Shown here in pieces: positions 52,980 to 62,443 of a stretch of 64,000 nucleotides of DNA. The stretch spans positions 331,192 to 395,191 of the forward strand of contig NZ_LVJI01000016.1 in assembly GCF_001637225.1 (NCBI RefSeq), written 5' to 3'. This DNA is from Paenibacillus antarcticus (GTDB lineage: Bacteria > Bacillota > Bacilli > Paenibacillales > Paenibacillaceae). Below the pieces are notes generated by a model, which had not been told where the DNA came from, made no database searches, and saw only the letters and a list, made by a program, of their open reading frames with translations. The position numbers and the translations under genes were made by a program. Position 1 is the stretch's first letter. Each line of letters opens with the position of its first letter.

Positions 52980-54437
52980 TTGAGCCTGTTTGATTATAAA
53001 TTATCTGAAATACATAACAAGATGAATGACGGGGAATTGTCTCCTACCGATTTGGTAGATCAGGCATTCAAGACGATCCAAGAACGTGATGATCGCGTGG
53101 GGGCCTATCTTACACTTGATGAAGAGAAGGCAAGAGCCACAGCACGTAGACTTGATGACCAACTGATTGCAGGTGGGGATCGGGGATTGTTGTTCGGATT
53201 GCCTGTGGGAATTAAGGACAACATTGTGACAGACGGTCTTCGTACGACTTGTGCAAGTCAGTTCCTTAGCAATTTCAACCCTGTATATGATGCTACCGTA
53301 ACGAAGAAACTGCGTCATGCAGATTCAGTCATCCTGGGTAAATTGAACATGGATGAGTTCGCGATGGGCGGATCTAATGAGAATTCAAGTTTCCATCCTG
53401 TTCGTAATCCGTGGAATTTGGAATATGTACCAGGTGGGTCTAGTGGAGGTTCCGCTGCTTCTGTGGCAGCTGGAGAAGCTTATTTCACGCTCGGTTCTGA
53501 TACGGGGGGTTCTATTCGTCAGCCTGCATCTTACTGTGGCGTTGTCGGTTTAAAGCCAACCTATGGTTTAGTGTCTCGTTTTGGTTTGGTAGCTTTTGCT
53601 TCCTCTCTAGATCAGATCGGACCTGTAACGAAAAATGTAGAAGATTCGGCTTACGTATTGCAAGCTATTGCGGGTTATGATTCTATGGATTCAACATCAG
53701 CTAATGTAGATATTCCTGATTATCTAAGTGCTTTGACTGGTGACGTTAAAGGACTTCGGATTGCTGTTCCGAAGGAGTATATTGGCGAAGGCGTAGACGC
53801 AAGCGTTAAAGAGAAGATTATGGATGCATTGAAAGTGCTTGAGGGACTAGGTGCCGTATGGGAAGAGGTTTCTCTGCCACATACTGAGTACGCTGTTGCG
53901 ACCTACTATTTACTTGCATCATCGGAAGCTTCTTCTAACTTGGCACGATTTGATGGTGTACGATATGGTGTTCGTGCGAACAACCCAAGCAACCTCCTTG
54001 ATCTTTATCACGAATCTCGTAGTCAAGGGTTCGGCCCGGAAGTTAAACGTCGTATCATGCTTGGAACCTATGCGTTAAGTTCTGGGTATTATGACGCCTA
54101 CTATTTAAAAGCACAGAAAGTTCGTACGTTGATCAAACGTGACTTCGATCAGGTATTTGAGAAATATGATATTATCATCGGACCAACTGCACCTACTACA
54201 GCTTTTAAACTAGGGTCTCAGGTAGATAATCCACTTACGATGTATCTGAATGACATTCTAACCATTCCGGTAAGTCTTGCAGGCGTGCCTGCAGTAAGTA
54301 TTCCGTGTGGTTTCGTAGACGGTCTCCCAGTAGGGATGCAAATTATCGGTAAATCATTCGATGAATCTACGGTGTTGCGTGTAGCACATGCTTTCGAACA
54401 GCATACGGATCATCATACAAAACGACCTAACATGTAA
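52980..54437 (+). CDS. gatA: Asp/Glu-tRNA(Asn/Gln) amidotransferase subunit A
   Basis: The amidase subunit (485 residues) that releases ammonia from glutamine. The Ser-cisSer-Lys catalytic set is visible: Lys in GIKDNI, first Ser in [11 protein letters not shown] and the nucleophile in [13 protein letters not shown]. The TTG start has AAGGGAGG at eight bases. It follows gatC by 29 bases. A 119-base gap with a hairpin separates it from gatB. Confidence 0.95.
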   Translation: MSLFDYKLSEIHNKMNDGELSPTDLVDQAFKTIQERDDRVGAYLTLDEEKARATARRLDDQLIAGGDRGLLFGLPVGIKDNIVTDGLRTTCASQFLSNFNPVYDATVTKKLRHADSVILGKLNMDEFAMGGSNENSSFHPVRNPWNLEYVPGGSSGGSAASVAAGEAYFTLGSDTGGSIRQPASYCGVVGLKPTYGLVSRFGLVAFASSLDQIGPVTKNVEDSAYVLQAIAGYDSMDSTSANVDIPDYLSALTGDVKGLRIAVPKEYIGEGVDASVKEKIMDALKVLEGLGAVWEEVSLPHTEYAVATYYLLASSEASSNLARFDGVRYGVRANNPSNLLDLYHESRSQGFGPEVKRRIMLGTYALSSGYYDAYYLKAQKVRTLIKRDFDQVFEKYDIIIGPTAPTTAFKLGSQVDNPLTMYLNDILTIPVSLAGVPAVSIPCGFVDGLPVGMQIIGKSFDESTVLRVAHAFEQHTDHHTKRPNM

Positions 54438-54451
54438 CGGTCTATGTAGAT

Positions 54452-54528
54452 TGAACTAAAGGTTTACGCTTCTCATATTCTATGGATACAAATATATATC
54501 ATGATTATGAGAATTCTTCTTTAGTTCA
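54452..54528 (+). other. Nested hairpin between gatA and gatB
   Basis: Outer arms TGAACTAAAG (54452-54461) and CTTTAGTTCA (54519-54528); inner arms TTCTCATA (54470-54477) and TATGAGAA (54506-54513). Both pairs are perfect. There is no T-run, so it is not a normal terminator. It may be a processing or stability element of the gat transcript, or a small palindromic repeat. Confidence 0.6.
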
Positions 54529-54556
54529 TTCTATCCAGAAAAGGAGGGAATAAGGC

Positions 54557-55996
54557 GTGTCTACATCCAAATATGAAACAGTCATCGGACTGGAAGTCCA
54601 TGTCGAGCTCCATACGAATTCCAAAATTTTCTGTGGATGCTCGACTGAATTCGGAGCACCACCCAACACCCATACTTGTCCTATTTGTCTTGGGCATCCC
54701 GGCGTATTACCAGTTCTGAATCGCCAAGCGGTGGATTATGCTATGAAAGCAGCAATGGCGCTTAACTGTACCATTGGAGATAGAAGTAAATTTGATCGGA
54801 AGAATTATTTCTACCCAGATTCACCTAAAGCTTATCAAATATCTCAGTTTGACCAACCGATTGGTGAGCATGGTTGGATTGATATAGAAGTGAACGGTGA
54901 GACGAAGAGAATTGGGATTACTCGTCTTCACTTAGAAGAAGATGCGGGTAAACTGACGCATGTCGATGGTGGATATGCTTCGTTGGTGGACTTTAACCGC
55001 GTAGGTACTCCTCTTGTTGAAATTGTATCTGAACCAGAGCTTTCTTCACCTGAAGAAGCTCGTGCATACCTTGAGAAGATCAGAGCAATTATGCAATATT
55101 GCGAGGTTTCTGATGTGAAGATGGAAGAGGGTTCGCTTCGTTGCGATGCTAATATTAGTCTTCGTCCATATGGACAGGAAGAATTCGGAATAAGAGCAGA
55201 GTTGAAGAATATGAACTCTTTCCGTGGTGTACAGAAGGGTATGGAATATGAAGAATTCCGCCAAGCTGAAATTTTGGATGATGGTGGAGTCGTAGTCCAG
55301 GAAACAAGACGTTGGGATGAAGGACAAGGGAAAACCATCAGTATGCGCGGGAAAGAACAAGCCCATGATTATCGATATTTCCCAGATCCAGATCTTGTGA
55401 CGTTACATATTGATGATGCTTGGAAGCAGCGGATACGTGCATCTATTCCTGAATTACCTGACGCACGCAAAGAACGTTATGCCACTGAATATGGTCTTCC
55501 GAGTTATGACGCATCAGTCATTACCGCATCCAAACCACTTGCAGACTTCTTCGAGGAGAGCTTGAAATATACAAGTGATGCCAAGGCGGTATCGAACTGG
55601 ATTATGGGTGACCTGCTCGGATATCTAAACAGCAGTAACTTAGAACTATCTGGTGTGAAGGTTACTGGTCAAGGGCTTGGTGAGATGATCGGTCTCATTG
55701 AGAAGGGGACGATCAGTAATAAAATTGCCAAAACCGTATTTAAAGAGATGCTTGAGAGTGGGAAACTACCATCGCAGATCGTGGAAGAACAAGGTCTAGT
55801 GCAGATCAGTGACGAAGGAGCGATCCTTAGCATTGTGGAGCAGGTAGTATTGGCTAACCCACAATCAGTAGAAGATTATAACGCCGGTAAGCAGAAGGCG
55901 ATTGGATTCCTAGTTGGTCAAGTTATGAAAGAGAGCAAGGGGAAAGCTAATCCTGCGCTCGCAAATAAATTAATTGTTGAAGTTTTAAGCCGTTAA
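54557..55996 (+). CDS. gatB: Asp/Glu-tRNA(Asn/Gln) amidotransferase subunit B
   Basis: The 479-residue subunit that binds tRNA and uses ATP to activate the mischarged amino acid. Family motifs: [13 protein letters not shown] at the start, [13 protein letters not shown] with its cysteines, [22 protein letters not shown] and the C-terminal YqeY-like tail. The GTG start is preceded by AAAGGAGGG at about eight bases. A terminator follows. Confidence 0.95.
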   Translation: MSTSKYETVIGLEVHVELHTNSKIFCGCSTEFGAPPNTHTCPICLGHPGVLPVLNRQAVDYAMKAAMALNCTIGDRSKFDRKNYFYPDSPKAYQISQFDQPIGEHGWIDIEVNGETKRIGITRLHLEEDAGKLTHVDGGYASLVDFNRVGTPLVEIVSEPELSSPEEARAYLEKIRAIMQYCEVSDVKMEEGSLRCDANISLRPYGQEEFGIRAELKNMNSFRGVQKGMEYEEFRQAEILDDGGVVVQETRRWDEGQGKTISMRGKEQAHDYRYFPDPDLVTLHIDDAWKQRIRASIPELPDARKERYATEYGLPSYDASVITASKPLADFFEESLKYTSDAKAVSNWIMGDLLGYLNSSNLELSGVKVTGQGLGEMIGLIEKGTISNKIAKTVFKEMLESGKLPSQIVEEQGLVQISDEGAILSIVEQVVLANPQSVEDYNAGKQKAIGFLVGQVMKESKGKANPALANKLIVEVLSR

Positions 55997-56000
55997 GGCT

Positions 56001-56034
56001 AAGGGGCTTGTCGATGTTGACAAGCCCTTTTGTT
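56001..56034 (+). terminator. Terminator after gatB
   Basis: AGGGGCTTGTC and GACAAGCCCTTTT around GATGTT. Confidence 0.88.
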
Positions 56035-56168
56035 AAATATAAGAAATTTGATACGCTAATTCTTATATTGCCTCAGAGACGGATATCCCCCCCATATGGG
56101 AGGTATAATCGTTTCTTATTGTATAAAAGGTCAGGTAGGTATCAGCTCATTGGAATGGAGAATGATAA

Positions 56169-56636
56169 ATGATCATAGATCTTTTATTAGATCATGAAGA
56201 TACGGTGCATCAAATATGGCGTCTGCAACAAGTTGCTTATCGACTTGAAGCTCAGAGGATTGGATTCAACGAAATTCCACCGCTGTTGGATACCTATGAA
56301 TCGCTTAGCCAGTGCGGAGAGACGTTCTTTGGTGTAATGGATGAAGATGGTGAACTATTGGGAGCAATAGCTATCATTAGCGAGGCTGCTGGAACCATGA
56401 CGATTACCCGGATGATGGTTCAGCCAGCTTATTTTCGCAAAGGGATTGCTGGGGAATTAATTCAGTACGTGTTAGATCTTCATGTAGATACCCCTTTATT
56501 TATTGTATCAACAGGCACACGTAATGATCCTGCGTTTGCGCTGTATCTGAAATATGGCTTTATTCCTTTTGATACCTATGAAGTAGCGCCAGAGATTGAA
56601 TTGACCACGTTTCATAGACAGCAACATAATAAGTAA
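56169..56636 (+). CDS. GNAT family N-acetyltransferase
   Basis: A 155-residue acetyltransferase-like protein. The acetyl-CoA-binding loop is TITRMMVQPAYFRKGIAGELIQYVL near residues 77-101, with FIVSTGTRNDPAFALYLKYGF further on. The family shows wide substrate use, so none can be assigned. GGAATGGAG precedes the ATG weakly. It is followed after 49 bases by the MgtC-like gene. Confidence 0.85.
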   Translation: MIIDLLLDHEDTVHQIWRLQQVAYRLEAQRIGFNEIPPLLDTYESLSQCGETFFGVMDEDGELLGAIAIISEAAGTMTITRMMVQPAYFRKGIAGELIQYVLDLHVDTPLFIVSTGTRNDPAFALYLKYGFIPFDTYEVAPEIELTTFHRQQHNK

Positions 56637-56685
56637 GATATTGACTAATTAACATTTTTTATTATTTAAGGAGGGTGCATGTTAC

Positions 56686-57402
56686 ATGTTGCATAATCCA
56701 TGGCTGATCGATGATCTTCATATTTTACTTCGTTTATTACTGTCCATGTTGTTAGGTGGACTCATCGGATTGGAGAGGGAAAGTTCAAATCGTGCGGCAG
56801 GACTTCGTACACATATTCTGGTGTGCTTGGGTTCGTCTCTAATTATGATGCTCTCCATATATGGATTCGCAGACTTTGCGAATGAAATGAACATTCGAAT
56901 GGATCCAGCGCGTCTTGCATCAGCAGTGATTACAGGTATTGGATTTCTAGGGGCAGGTACGATTCTATTTACAGGGAAATCGATTACAGGGCTAACGACA
57001 GCTGCATCACTGTGGGTTGTAGCTGCATTGGGACTTTCGGTAGGGGCAGGCTTCAATTTTGCTGCTATTACGACAACCGTGTTAATTCTGCTGACCTTGG
57101 TCTTGTTTAATAAGCTTGAACAGCGATACATTAAAGGCAATAAATTACATTTAGTCACGATCCACGCAACGAATGCTCCTGGATTTCTTGATGATGTTTC
57201 TCTTTTATTTAAAGAAGAGGGCTTCACCATTAAGAAATGTATCGTGAACGAACGTAATGTTAATCCGTATGGAGAACTTCAGCCTCCACAGACGACAATT
57301 GAACTCACGATGCATGTATTAATCAAACGAACGTTTGATCCGATTTATGTATCATCGAAAGTTCGAGGCTTAGAAGGCGTAACTATGATATCTTTGGAAT
57401 GA
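56686..57402 (+). CDS. MgtC/SapB family membrane protein
   Basis: A 238-residue protein. About five membrane helices contain the MgtC signature LLLSMLLGGLIGLERE and GLRTHILVCLGSSLIMM, with SAVITGIGFLGAGTILF. A C-terminal ACT-like domain of about 80 residues is present. MgtC relatives act in magnesium-limited growth by inhibiting ATP synthase in pathogens; the role in soil Bacillales is not settled. AAGGAGGG precedes the ATG. Confidence 0.9.
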   Translation: MLHNPWLIDDLHILLRLLLSMLLGGLIGLERESSNRAAGLRTHILVCLGSSLIMMLSIYGFADFANEMNIRMDPARLASAVITGIGFLGAGTILFTGKSITGLTTAASLWVVAALGLSVGAGFNFAAITTTVLILLTLVLFNKLEQRYIKGNKLHLVTIHATNAPGFLDDVSLLFKEEGFTIKKCIVNERNVNPYGELQPPQTTIELTMHVLIKRTFDPIYVSSKVRGLEGVTMISLE

Positions 57403-57420
57403 AGCAATTTTTTTTACGAT

Positions 57421-57460
57421 AACGGGTACTTTCCGAGAGGAAATTACCCGTTTTTTATTT
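57421..57460 (+). terminator. Terminator after the MgtC-like gene
   Basis: AACGGGTA and TACCCGTT arms, with an inner CTTTCC/GGAAA pairing, run into TTTTTATTT. Confidence 0.85.
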
Positions 57461-57570
57461 ACCTATTATTACAGTACCCAATTGTTTACCAGTTACTAAA
57501 CATCTGTAATGGGGTATTATCTTTATAATCTTAAGCTCAGTGATAGGTAAGGTAAAGGAGGGGGTAGGAG

Positions 57571-58173
57571 ATGAGCCTCTTGCAACAGCAATCATCTACC
57601 AATAATGAAAAGGTACAACGGAGCAATAAGCGAACTCGAAGATTTTTTTCTCGTAAACGTAAGTTTATAGCGGGATTATTTGCAACGTTATTACCTGGTT
57701 TAGGACATATTTATTTGGGTTTATTCAAAAAGGGTATCTCATTCCTATTTATTCTAATTCTAGACGTCTCAGCAATGTTATATTTTTCATCTAAAGGAAT
57801 GCATATTAATGTGCCCCTATTAATTCTTCTTGGTCTAATGATTCCAGTTACTTATTTCTACAATTTATATGACGTACTTCAAGCGGCAGACTATACAATC
57901 ACCCTCCGAGATAAGGATCTAGATGTGAACAATGATCAGATACGAAAGCGTCATAATCCTTTTGCGGGTGAAGGGAGCATTTCTTTCGGTATATTACTTG
58001 TGGTCGGAGGAATATTACTGATTCTGTTCTATCAGAAACCTGCTTGGTTAGAGCAATTCATTGAACTCCATGGACAGTTAACGATTGCCGTCGGATTGGT
58101 AATTGTAGGTTTAGGACTGTTAATTCGAGAGAAGGTAATACAACGAGGATCGAATACACAAGAGGAGGGGTAA
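57571..58173 (+). CDS. Multi-pass membrane protein with TM2-like start
   Basis: A 200-residue protein. A basic N-terminal region (NKRTRRFFSRKRKFIAG) leads into a TM2-like hairpin (LLPGLGHIYLGLFKKGISFLFI), then two or three more helices, including LLVVGGILLILFY. Its function is unknown. AAGGAGGGGG precedes the ATG. It starts a two-gene unit with the DUF4097 protein two bases later, suggesting an envelope-sensing pair. Confidence 0.75.
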   Translation: MSLLQQQSSTNNEKVQRSNKRTRRFFSRKRKFIAGLFATLLPGLGHIYLGLFKKGISFLFILILDVSAMLYFSSKGMHINVPLLILLGLMIPVTYFYNLYDVLQAADYTITLRDKDLDVNNDQIRKRHNPFAGEGSISFGILLVVGGILLILFYQKPAWLEQFIELHGQLTIAVGLVIVGLGLLIREKVIQRGSNTQEEG

Positions 58174-58175
58174 GA

Positions 58176-59444
58176 ATGAATGGCAAACACAAAATTCGCG
58201 TGGGGCGTTATACAGCAGCATTTTTGATCATGGTAACTGGAATTTTGTTGATCATAGATGAAGTGCAAGGAAGTGAATATATGCTTCTGTTGCTTAAATG
58301 GTGGCCTATGTTAGCGATCATGTGGGGGTTTGAATCCATTCTTATCTATTGGTTTAGGCGGCATGAGAGGGGATCTGGGTCTAGACCGCATCTTGATATA
58401 AAAGGTCTTTCAATGGCCATTATTCTATGCGCTAGTGTATTCATCATCACGCAACAAGAGCACTATTTATATCTTTGGAATAAAGTGAGCTTGAATCTGA
58501 CTGCTTCTGCCGTAGATTTTAGCGAGCAAGAAGGTGGAAGTTTTAATAAAGAAGTTCAAGATGTCCCTGTTGCCTTTGATAGTGAGAACATCGTTATTAA
58601 TAATATAAATGGTGATATCGTATTACATCGAGAACCTATTGAGAACATACAGGTTTCAACTGAAGTATGGGTGGATCAGATTACCGGACCTGAGAGAGAA
58701 GCAGTCGTTGAGCAGTCAGTACTTGAGATTAGCGAAGGAACAACCATCAACATCGCAACGATATCTAAGGCATATGGACAATCAGGTAAACGGCAGCCTC
58801 GGATGAATCTTAGCATCGCGCTTCCGGAGAATAGACGTTTTAATCTAGATGTACGAACAATGAATGGGAATATCAAACTTAAGAATATAAATGCCATTGA
58901 GAATATTTCATTGGAAAGTGCTAATGGAATGCTGGAATTATACAATGTATTAGGCAACGTCAAAGGTAAAACTTTAAATGGTGTCGTCAGAATCGTTAAC
59001 CTTGAAGGTGATGCTGATATTAGTTCCAGCCAAGGGAATATGGAAGCTACAGATACCTCGGGCACACTTAAATTATTGACTCAAGTAGGAAATATCTCTG
59101 TTATTCGTGCACTTAGTGATGTCGATATCAGAACGAAGAATGGGGATATCTATGTTAGCCAATCCCAAATGAGTCTCAAAGCGGAATCTCTTAACGGGGG
59201 TATAACCGTGTATGCATATCAAATCGGTGGGAACTGGGATATTTATAGTGCAGTGGGAATTATGAATTTGTACTTGCCATTGGAAGCAAACTATAAGTTG
59301 AATGGCAGGATTACTTTTGGTGATATTCATTCTTCTATACCGGATTTCACAATTGTAAATAAGACCATTTTAGGAACAGTTGGAGAGGGAGATTATTCAA
59401 TCCGAATAGAAGGAAATAGCGATTTAAATGTGAATTCACTTTAA
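58176..59444 (+). CDS. DUF4097 protein with N-terminal membrane region
   Basis: A 422-residue protein. The N-terminal part has three helices in a LiaF/LiaI-like layout (AAFLIMVTGILLIIDE, LLKWWPMLAIMWGFESIL, GLSMAIILCASVFIIT). From about residue 140 it is a beta-helix of DUF4097 repeats (ENIVINNINGDIVLH, LDVRTMNGNIKLKNI, ISLESANGMLELYNV, VRIVNLEGDADISS), probably outside the cell. Such proteins are linked with envelope stress modules. It follows the TM2-like gene with GAGGAGGGG. Confidence 0.8.
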   Translation: MNGKHKIRVGRYTAAFLIMVTGILLIIDEVQGSEYMLLLLKWWPMLAIMWGFESILIYWFRRHERGSGSRPHLDIKGLSMAIILCASVFIITQQEHYLYLWNKVSLNLTASAVDFSEQEGGSFNKEVQDVPVAFDSENIVINNINGDIVLHREPIENIQVSTEVWVDQITGPEREAVVEQSVLEISEGTTINIATISKAYGQSGKRQPRMNLSIALPENRRFNLDVRTMNGNIKLKNINAIENISLESANGMLELYNVLGNVKGKTLNGVVRIVNLEGDADISSSQGNMEATDTSGTLKLLTQVGNISVIRALSDVDIRTKNGDIYVSQSQMSLKAESLNGGITVYAYQIGGNWDIYSAVGIMNLYLPLEANYKLNGRITFGDIHSSIPDFTIVNKTILGTVGEGDYSIRIEGNSDLNVNSL

Positions 59445-59495
59445 AATAGATCCTTTTATATGTGTATAACTAAATTTCATGAGATGGCTAGCTCA

Positions 59496-59528
59496 TTGAC
59501 AATTATCAGATAATAACCGTAATATAAT
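59496..59528 (+). promoter_or_regulatory. perR promoter
   Basis: TTGACA at 59496 with TAATAT at 59520 or TATAAT at 59523. The -10 region overlaps the candidate Per box. Confidence 0.5.
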
Positions 59529-59536
59529 AATAATGA
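59522..59536. promoter_or_regulatory. Candidate Per box in front of perR
   Basis: ATATAATAATAATGA matches 11 of 14 fixed positions of TTATAATNATTATAA, on the promoter about 40 bases before perR. This suggests autoregulation by peroxide-sensitive PerR, as in B. subtilis. Confidence 0.5.
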
Positions 59537-59575
59537 TACTAATCTAGAAGAATTTTATAAAAGGTGGCGGGATAG

Positions 59576-60001
59576 ATGGGAACACGAGTCCAACATGCAT
59601 TGGAACAATTAAAAACGACCGGTGTCCGGATCACACCCCAACGTCATGCAATTTTAGACTACTTATTGGAATCCATGACTCATCCAACAGCAGATGAGAT
59701 ATATCGTGCTTTAGAACCTAGATTCCCCAGTATGAGTGTAGCGACAGTCTACAATAATTTAAAAATGTTTACGGAATCTGGGATGGTTCATGAATTGACA
59801 TATGGCGATTCATCAAGTCGATTTGATGCGAATGTGTCGGATCATTATCATGTGATTTGTGAAGAGTGCGGTAAGATTGAAGATTTCATGTATCCTTCTT
59901 TAGTTGACGTTGAGCGTGTAGCGGAAGAGGCAACAGGCTTTCAAGTGAAAGACTTAAGGATGGAACTTTACGGAGTTTGCAGCACATGTAAGAAACATTA
60001 A
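59576..60001 (+). CDS. perR: Peroxide-responsive repressor PerR (Fur family)
   Basis: A 141-residue metal-dependent repressor of peroxide defence genes. It follows B. subtilis PerR closely: [62 protein letters not shown] with the first zinc CXXC, and the second CXXC in GVCSTCKKH. His and Asp residues around [12 protein letters not shown] include the iron-sensing ligands. The ATG has AAGGTGGCGGG upstream. The neighbourhood (perR, ygzB, ygxA, rRNA) supports the name. Confidence 0.95.
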   Translation: MGTRVQHALEQLKTTGVRITPQRHAILDYLLESMTHPTADEIYRALEPRFPSMSVATVYNNLKMFTESGMVHELTYGDSSSRFDANVSDHYHVICEECGKIEDFMYPSLVDVERVAEEATGFQVKDLRMELYGVCSTCKKH

Positions 60002-60017
60002 GCTCATACACAGCGTT

Positions 60018-60060
60018 ATAAAACATGTGGATTCCTTGAAGGATTCTTCATGTTTTATTT
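60018..60060 (+). terminator. Terminator after perR
   Basis: ATAAAACATG and CATGTTTTAT arms with an inner GATTCCTT/AAGGATTC stem and T-rich tail. Confidence 0.85.
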
Positions 60061-60105
60061 TTATTCCACTATTTTCACATTCATTGATTTACGGAGGTTT
60101 ATACT

Positions 60106-61821
60106 TTGAGAAGAAACAAACCAAGACGTAATAAGACGAGAAAAAGGCGATTGACTTCACTTCTGATGATTTGTTTATTTTTGATCGGTGGCTATTATCT
60201 ATATACGCAGACCCTTCCTAATTCAGAGCACGTCGAACCCGATTGGAAAGGAAAGAGTAGTCCCATTTTTGTGAGAGGTGAACTACTTGAATATCCTGCT
60301 TTGGGTACCGGTGAGGATTTAAAGCTTCCATTGCCTATATTACAAGATGTAATTGATCCACATATTCGTTATGAGTCGGAGACGAAGTCTATTATACTCA
60401 CAACTTCTGAGAAGTTGGTGCATTTAACTCCGAATGAGAAAAAGGCTGAAATTAATAATGAAATCACGCAACTCCGATTTGCGCCTGAAGAATCTGAAGG
60501 AATTATGTACTTGCCTATTCGTGTATTGAAGGAACTGTACGGGTTAGATGTCCATCAAGATATCGATTCAGGTGCAGTTCAGCTTATGAAGGCTGGAGAA
60601 ATTATTCCCATGGGTACAGTGAAGGCGGACAAGTCAGATACTACAATAGCTATGCGTAAAGACCATACCATACATGCGCCTATTATATTTGATGTACCTA
60701 CGGGTACACAGTTAAGAGTATGGACCACCGAAGAGGATTGGTACTATGTGCAATTGGATAATGGCTACACAGGATATATGGAGAAGAATACAGTTGTAAT
60801 GGGGGAGAGTAGAACGGTTGCGATGCCTCAGGAAGTTATTACACGTGCCGAGCGAAGTTGGAAAGGGAAACCTGTTAATCTGGTATGGGAAGCTGTGTAT
60901 CAGAAGAAGCCTAATCTAGCTAACATAGGTGAACTTCCAGGTGTAAACGTCGTAAGTCCGACTTGGTTCAGTATCATAGATGGTGAAGGGAATGTACGAA
61001 GCCAAGCAGACTTAGATTATGTAAAATGGGCACATAAGAAGAAAATGGAGGTCTGGGGTTTACTCAGTAACAGTTTTGAACCTGACATTACCTCTAAAGC
61101 AATGAGTAGCTTTGTTAGTAGAATGAACGTTATCAATCAAACGCTACAGTATGCAGATTTATATAAGTTAGATGGTATTAATCTGGATTTCGAGAATGTA
61201 TATACGAAGGACGGTAGCAATATTACGCAATTTGTTCGGGAATTAAAGCCACTTGCGGAAGCCAAAGGGCTTATTATATCGGTGGACGTAACTCCCAAAT
61301 CGAAAAGTGAGATGTGGTCACTGTTTCTAGATAGACAAGCCCTTGGAGCGGCTGCCGACTATCTTATTGTCATGGCTTATGATGAACATTGGGCATCAAG
61401 CCCGAAAGCAGGCTCTGTTTCTTCGTTGCCATGGGTGGAAGCAGCATTACAGCGAATTATTTTAGAAGATAAAGTCCCGCCAGAGAAGCTTATTATGGGA
61501 ATACCTATGTACACTAGGATATGGAGTGAAGAGGTTAAGGAGGGAGAAACCAAGGTTAGCTCTAAAGCTGTGGGGATGGATTCTGTTGCTGACATTATTC
61601 GTACAAAAAAGCTAAAACCAACCTATTTAGAGGCTCCTAAACAAAATTACGTTGAATATATAGAGGATTCTATACTTAAGAAAATATGGATTGAAGACGA
61701 GGTATCTTTAAAATCAAGGGTGGAGCTAGCGCAATCGTTACAACTCGGGGGAATTGCTTCTTGGACCCGAAGCTTAGCAAATGAACAAGCGTGGCAAGTA
61801 CTCAAATCTATTCATCCTTAA
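60106..61821 (+). CDS. Exported GH18 glycosidase with copper-amine-oxidase-like and SH3 domains
   Basis: A 571-residue protein. A basic start and one hydrophobic segment (LTSLLMICLFLIGGYYLYT) act as signal or anchor. Residues about 45-170 resemble the amine oxidase N domain, 180-240 an SH3-like domain (PTGTQLRVWTTEEDWYYVQL), and 260-568 a GH18 barrel with the catalytic DGINLDFEN (general acid Glu). It is of the YaaH/YdhD-type spore or cell wall family that cleaves N-acetylglucosamine-containing glycans. The TTG start has GGAGG about eight bases before. Confidence 0.88.
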   Translation: MRRNKPRRNKTRKRRLTSLLMICLFLIGGYYLYTQTLPNSEHVEPDWKGKSSPIFVRGELLEYPALGTGEDLKLPLPILQDVIDPHIRYESETKSIILTTSEKLVHLTPNEKKAEINNEITQLRFAPEESEGIMYLPIRVLKELYGLDVHQDIDSGAVQLMKAGEIIPMGTVKADKSDTTIAMRKDHTIHAPIIFDVPTGTQLRVWTTEEDWYYVQLDNGYTGYMEKNTVVMGESRTVAMPQEVITRAERSWKGKPVNLVWEAVYQKKPNLANIGELPGVNVVSPTWFSIIDGEGNVRSQADLDYVKWAHKKKMEVWGLLSNSFEPDITSKAMSSFVSRMNVINQTLQYADLYKLDGINLDFENVYTKDGSNITQFVRELKPLAEAKGLIISVDVTPKSKSEMWSLFLDRQALGAAADYLIVMAYDEHWASSPKAGSVSSLPWVEAALQRIILEDKVPPEKLIMGIPMYTRIWSEEVKEGETKVSSKAVGMDSVADIIRTKKLKPTYLEAPKQNYVEYIEDSILKKIWIEDEVSLKSRVELAQSLQLGGIASWTRSLANEQAWQVLKSIHP

Positions 61822-61872
61822 AGTACTGACTTAATGTGAGTTTAATGAAATCATATATATGTATAATATGCT

Positions 61873-61914
61873 AATAAAACCGGCATCCTTATGATAGGGA
61901 TGCCGGTTTTATTG
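61873..61914. terminator. Bidirectional terminator after the GH18 gene
   Basis: AATAAAACCGGCATCC and GGATGCCGGTTTTATT-type arms between convergent genes. Confidence 0.88.
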
Positions 61915-61939
61915 CTGTAATTAAAAATATAATTCCGAA

Positions 61940-62317
61940 CTATCCTTGAGGAGTTGAATGGCTAAGTTCTTCTTCCAACTGTTCAGCAGTAGTGTTTGCT
62001 ATTCCTGGGTCCATCGTTAGTATCGTCTTACAGAACATACAGCGATCTGTTCGACCTAACATTTTTGTTAATTTACCGCATTGAGGACATTGGATTTGGA
62101 TTGCACTGGTAGATAGCATACCTGCCCAGAAGTAAATACCAAGGCTACCAACCATAGCAATAAGCCCGATGACCAGACCAATAGCAGCAAAGATTTTACC
62201 GGAATGTCCCCAGAAGACGATACCTGCTGTTCCTAGCACCATAAGTCCCATGCCAATCATCGTTAGTAATAGTCCCCATGTACGAAATGCATTGATTTTT
62301 GCAGACTTAAACATCAT
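61940..62317 (-). CDS. ygzB: YgzB family protein (UPF0295)
   Basis: A 125-residue protein with two membrane helices near the N terminus and a zinc ribbon (CPQCGKLTKMLGRTDRCMFC) near the end, with TLTMDPGI beyond it, as in B. subtilis YgzB. Its function is unknown. No clear AGGAGG precedes the ATG; GGGTGAA is the best. In B. subtilis it also lies between perR and ygxA. Confidence 0.88.
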   Translation of the reverse strand: MMFKSAKINAFRTWGLLLTMIGMGLMVLGTAGIVFWGHSGKIFAAIGLVIGLIAMVGSLGIYFWAGMLSTSAIQIQCPQCGKLTKMLGRTDRCMFCKTILTMDPGIANTTAEQLEEELSHSTPQG

Positions 62318-62443
62318 GGTATGTTCACCCTATCATATAGAATAATTATAATTCATTTTCTAAGAAGGAACTCGTATAAACATGTTGAAATATAGTATAA
62401 CTGAAATGGCGTATTTACGCCAAGAAATGTATGGAGGCAAATT

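Noticed and set aside
54928..55338. 136-codon reverse open frame inside gatB
   Set aside because: Shadow of a highly conserved gene.
56718..57230. 170-codon reverse open frame across the MgtC-like gene
   Set aside because: It is long but antisense to a clear gene, with no ribosome site and no recognisable family.
61188..61215. GH18 motif DGINLDFE with Asn where Asp is often found
   Set aside because: The Prosite-type GH18 pattern allows Asn there, so this is no sign of lost activity.
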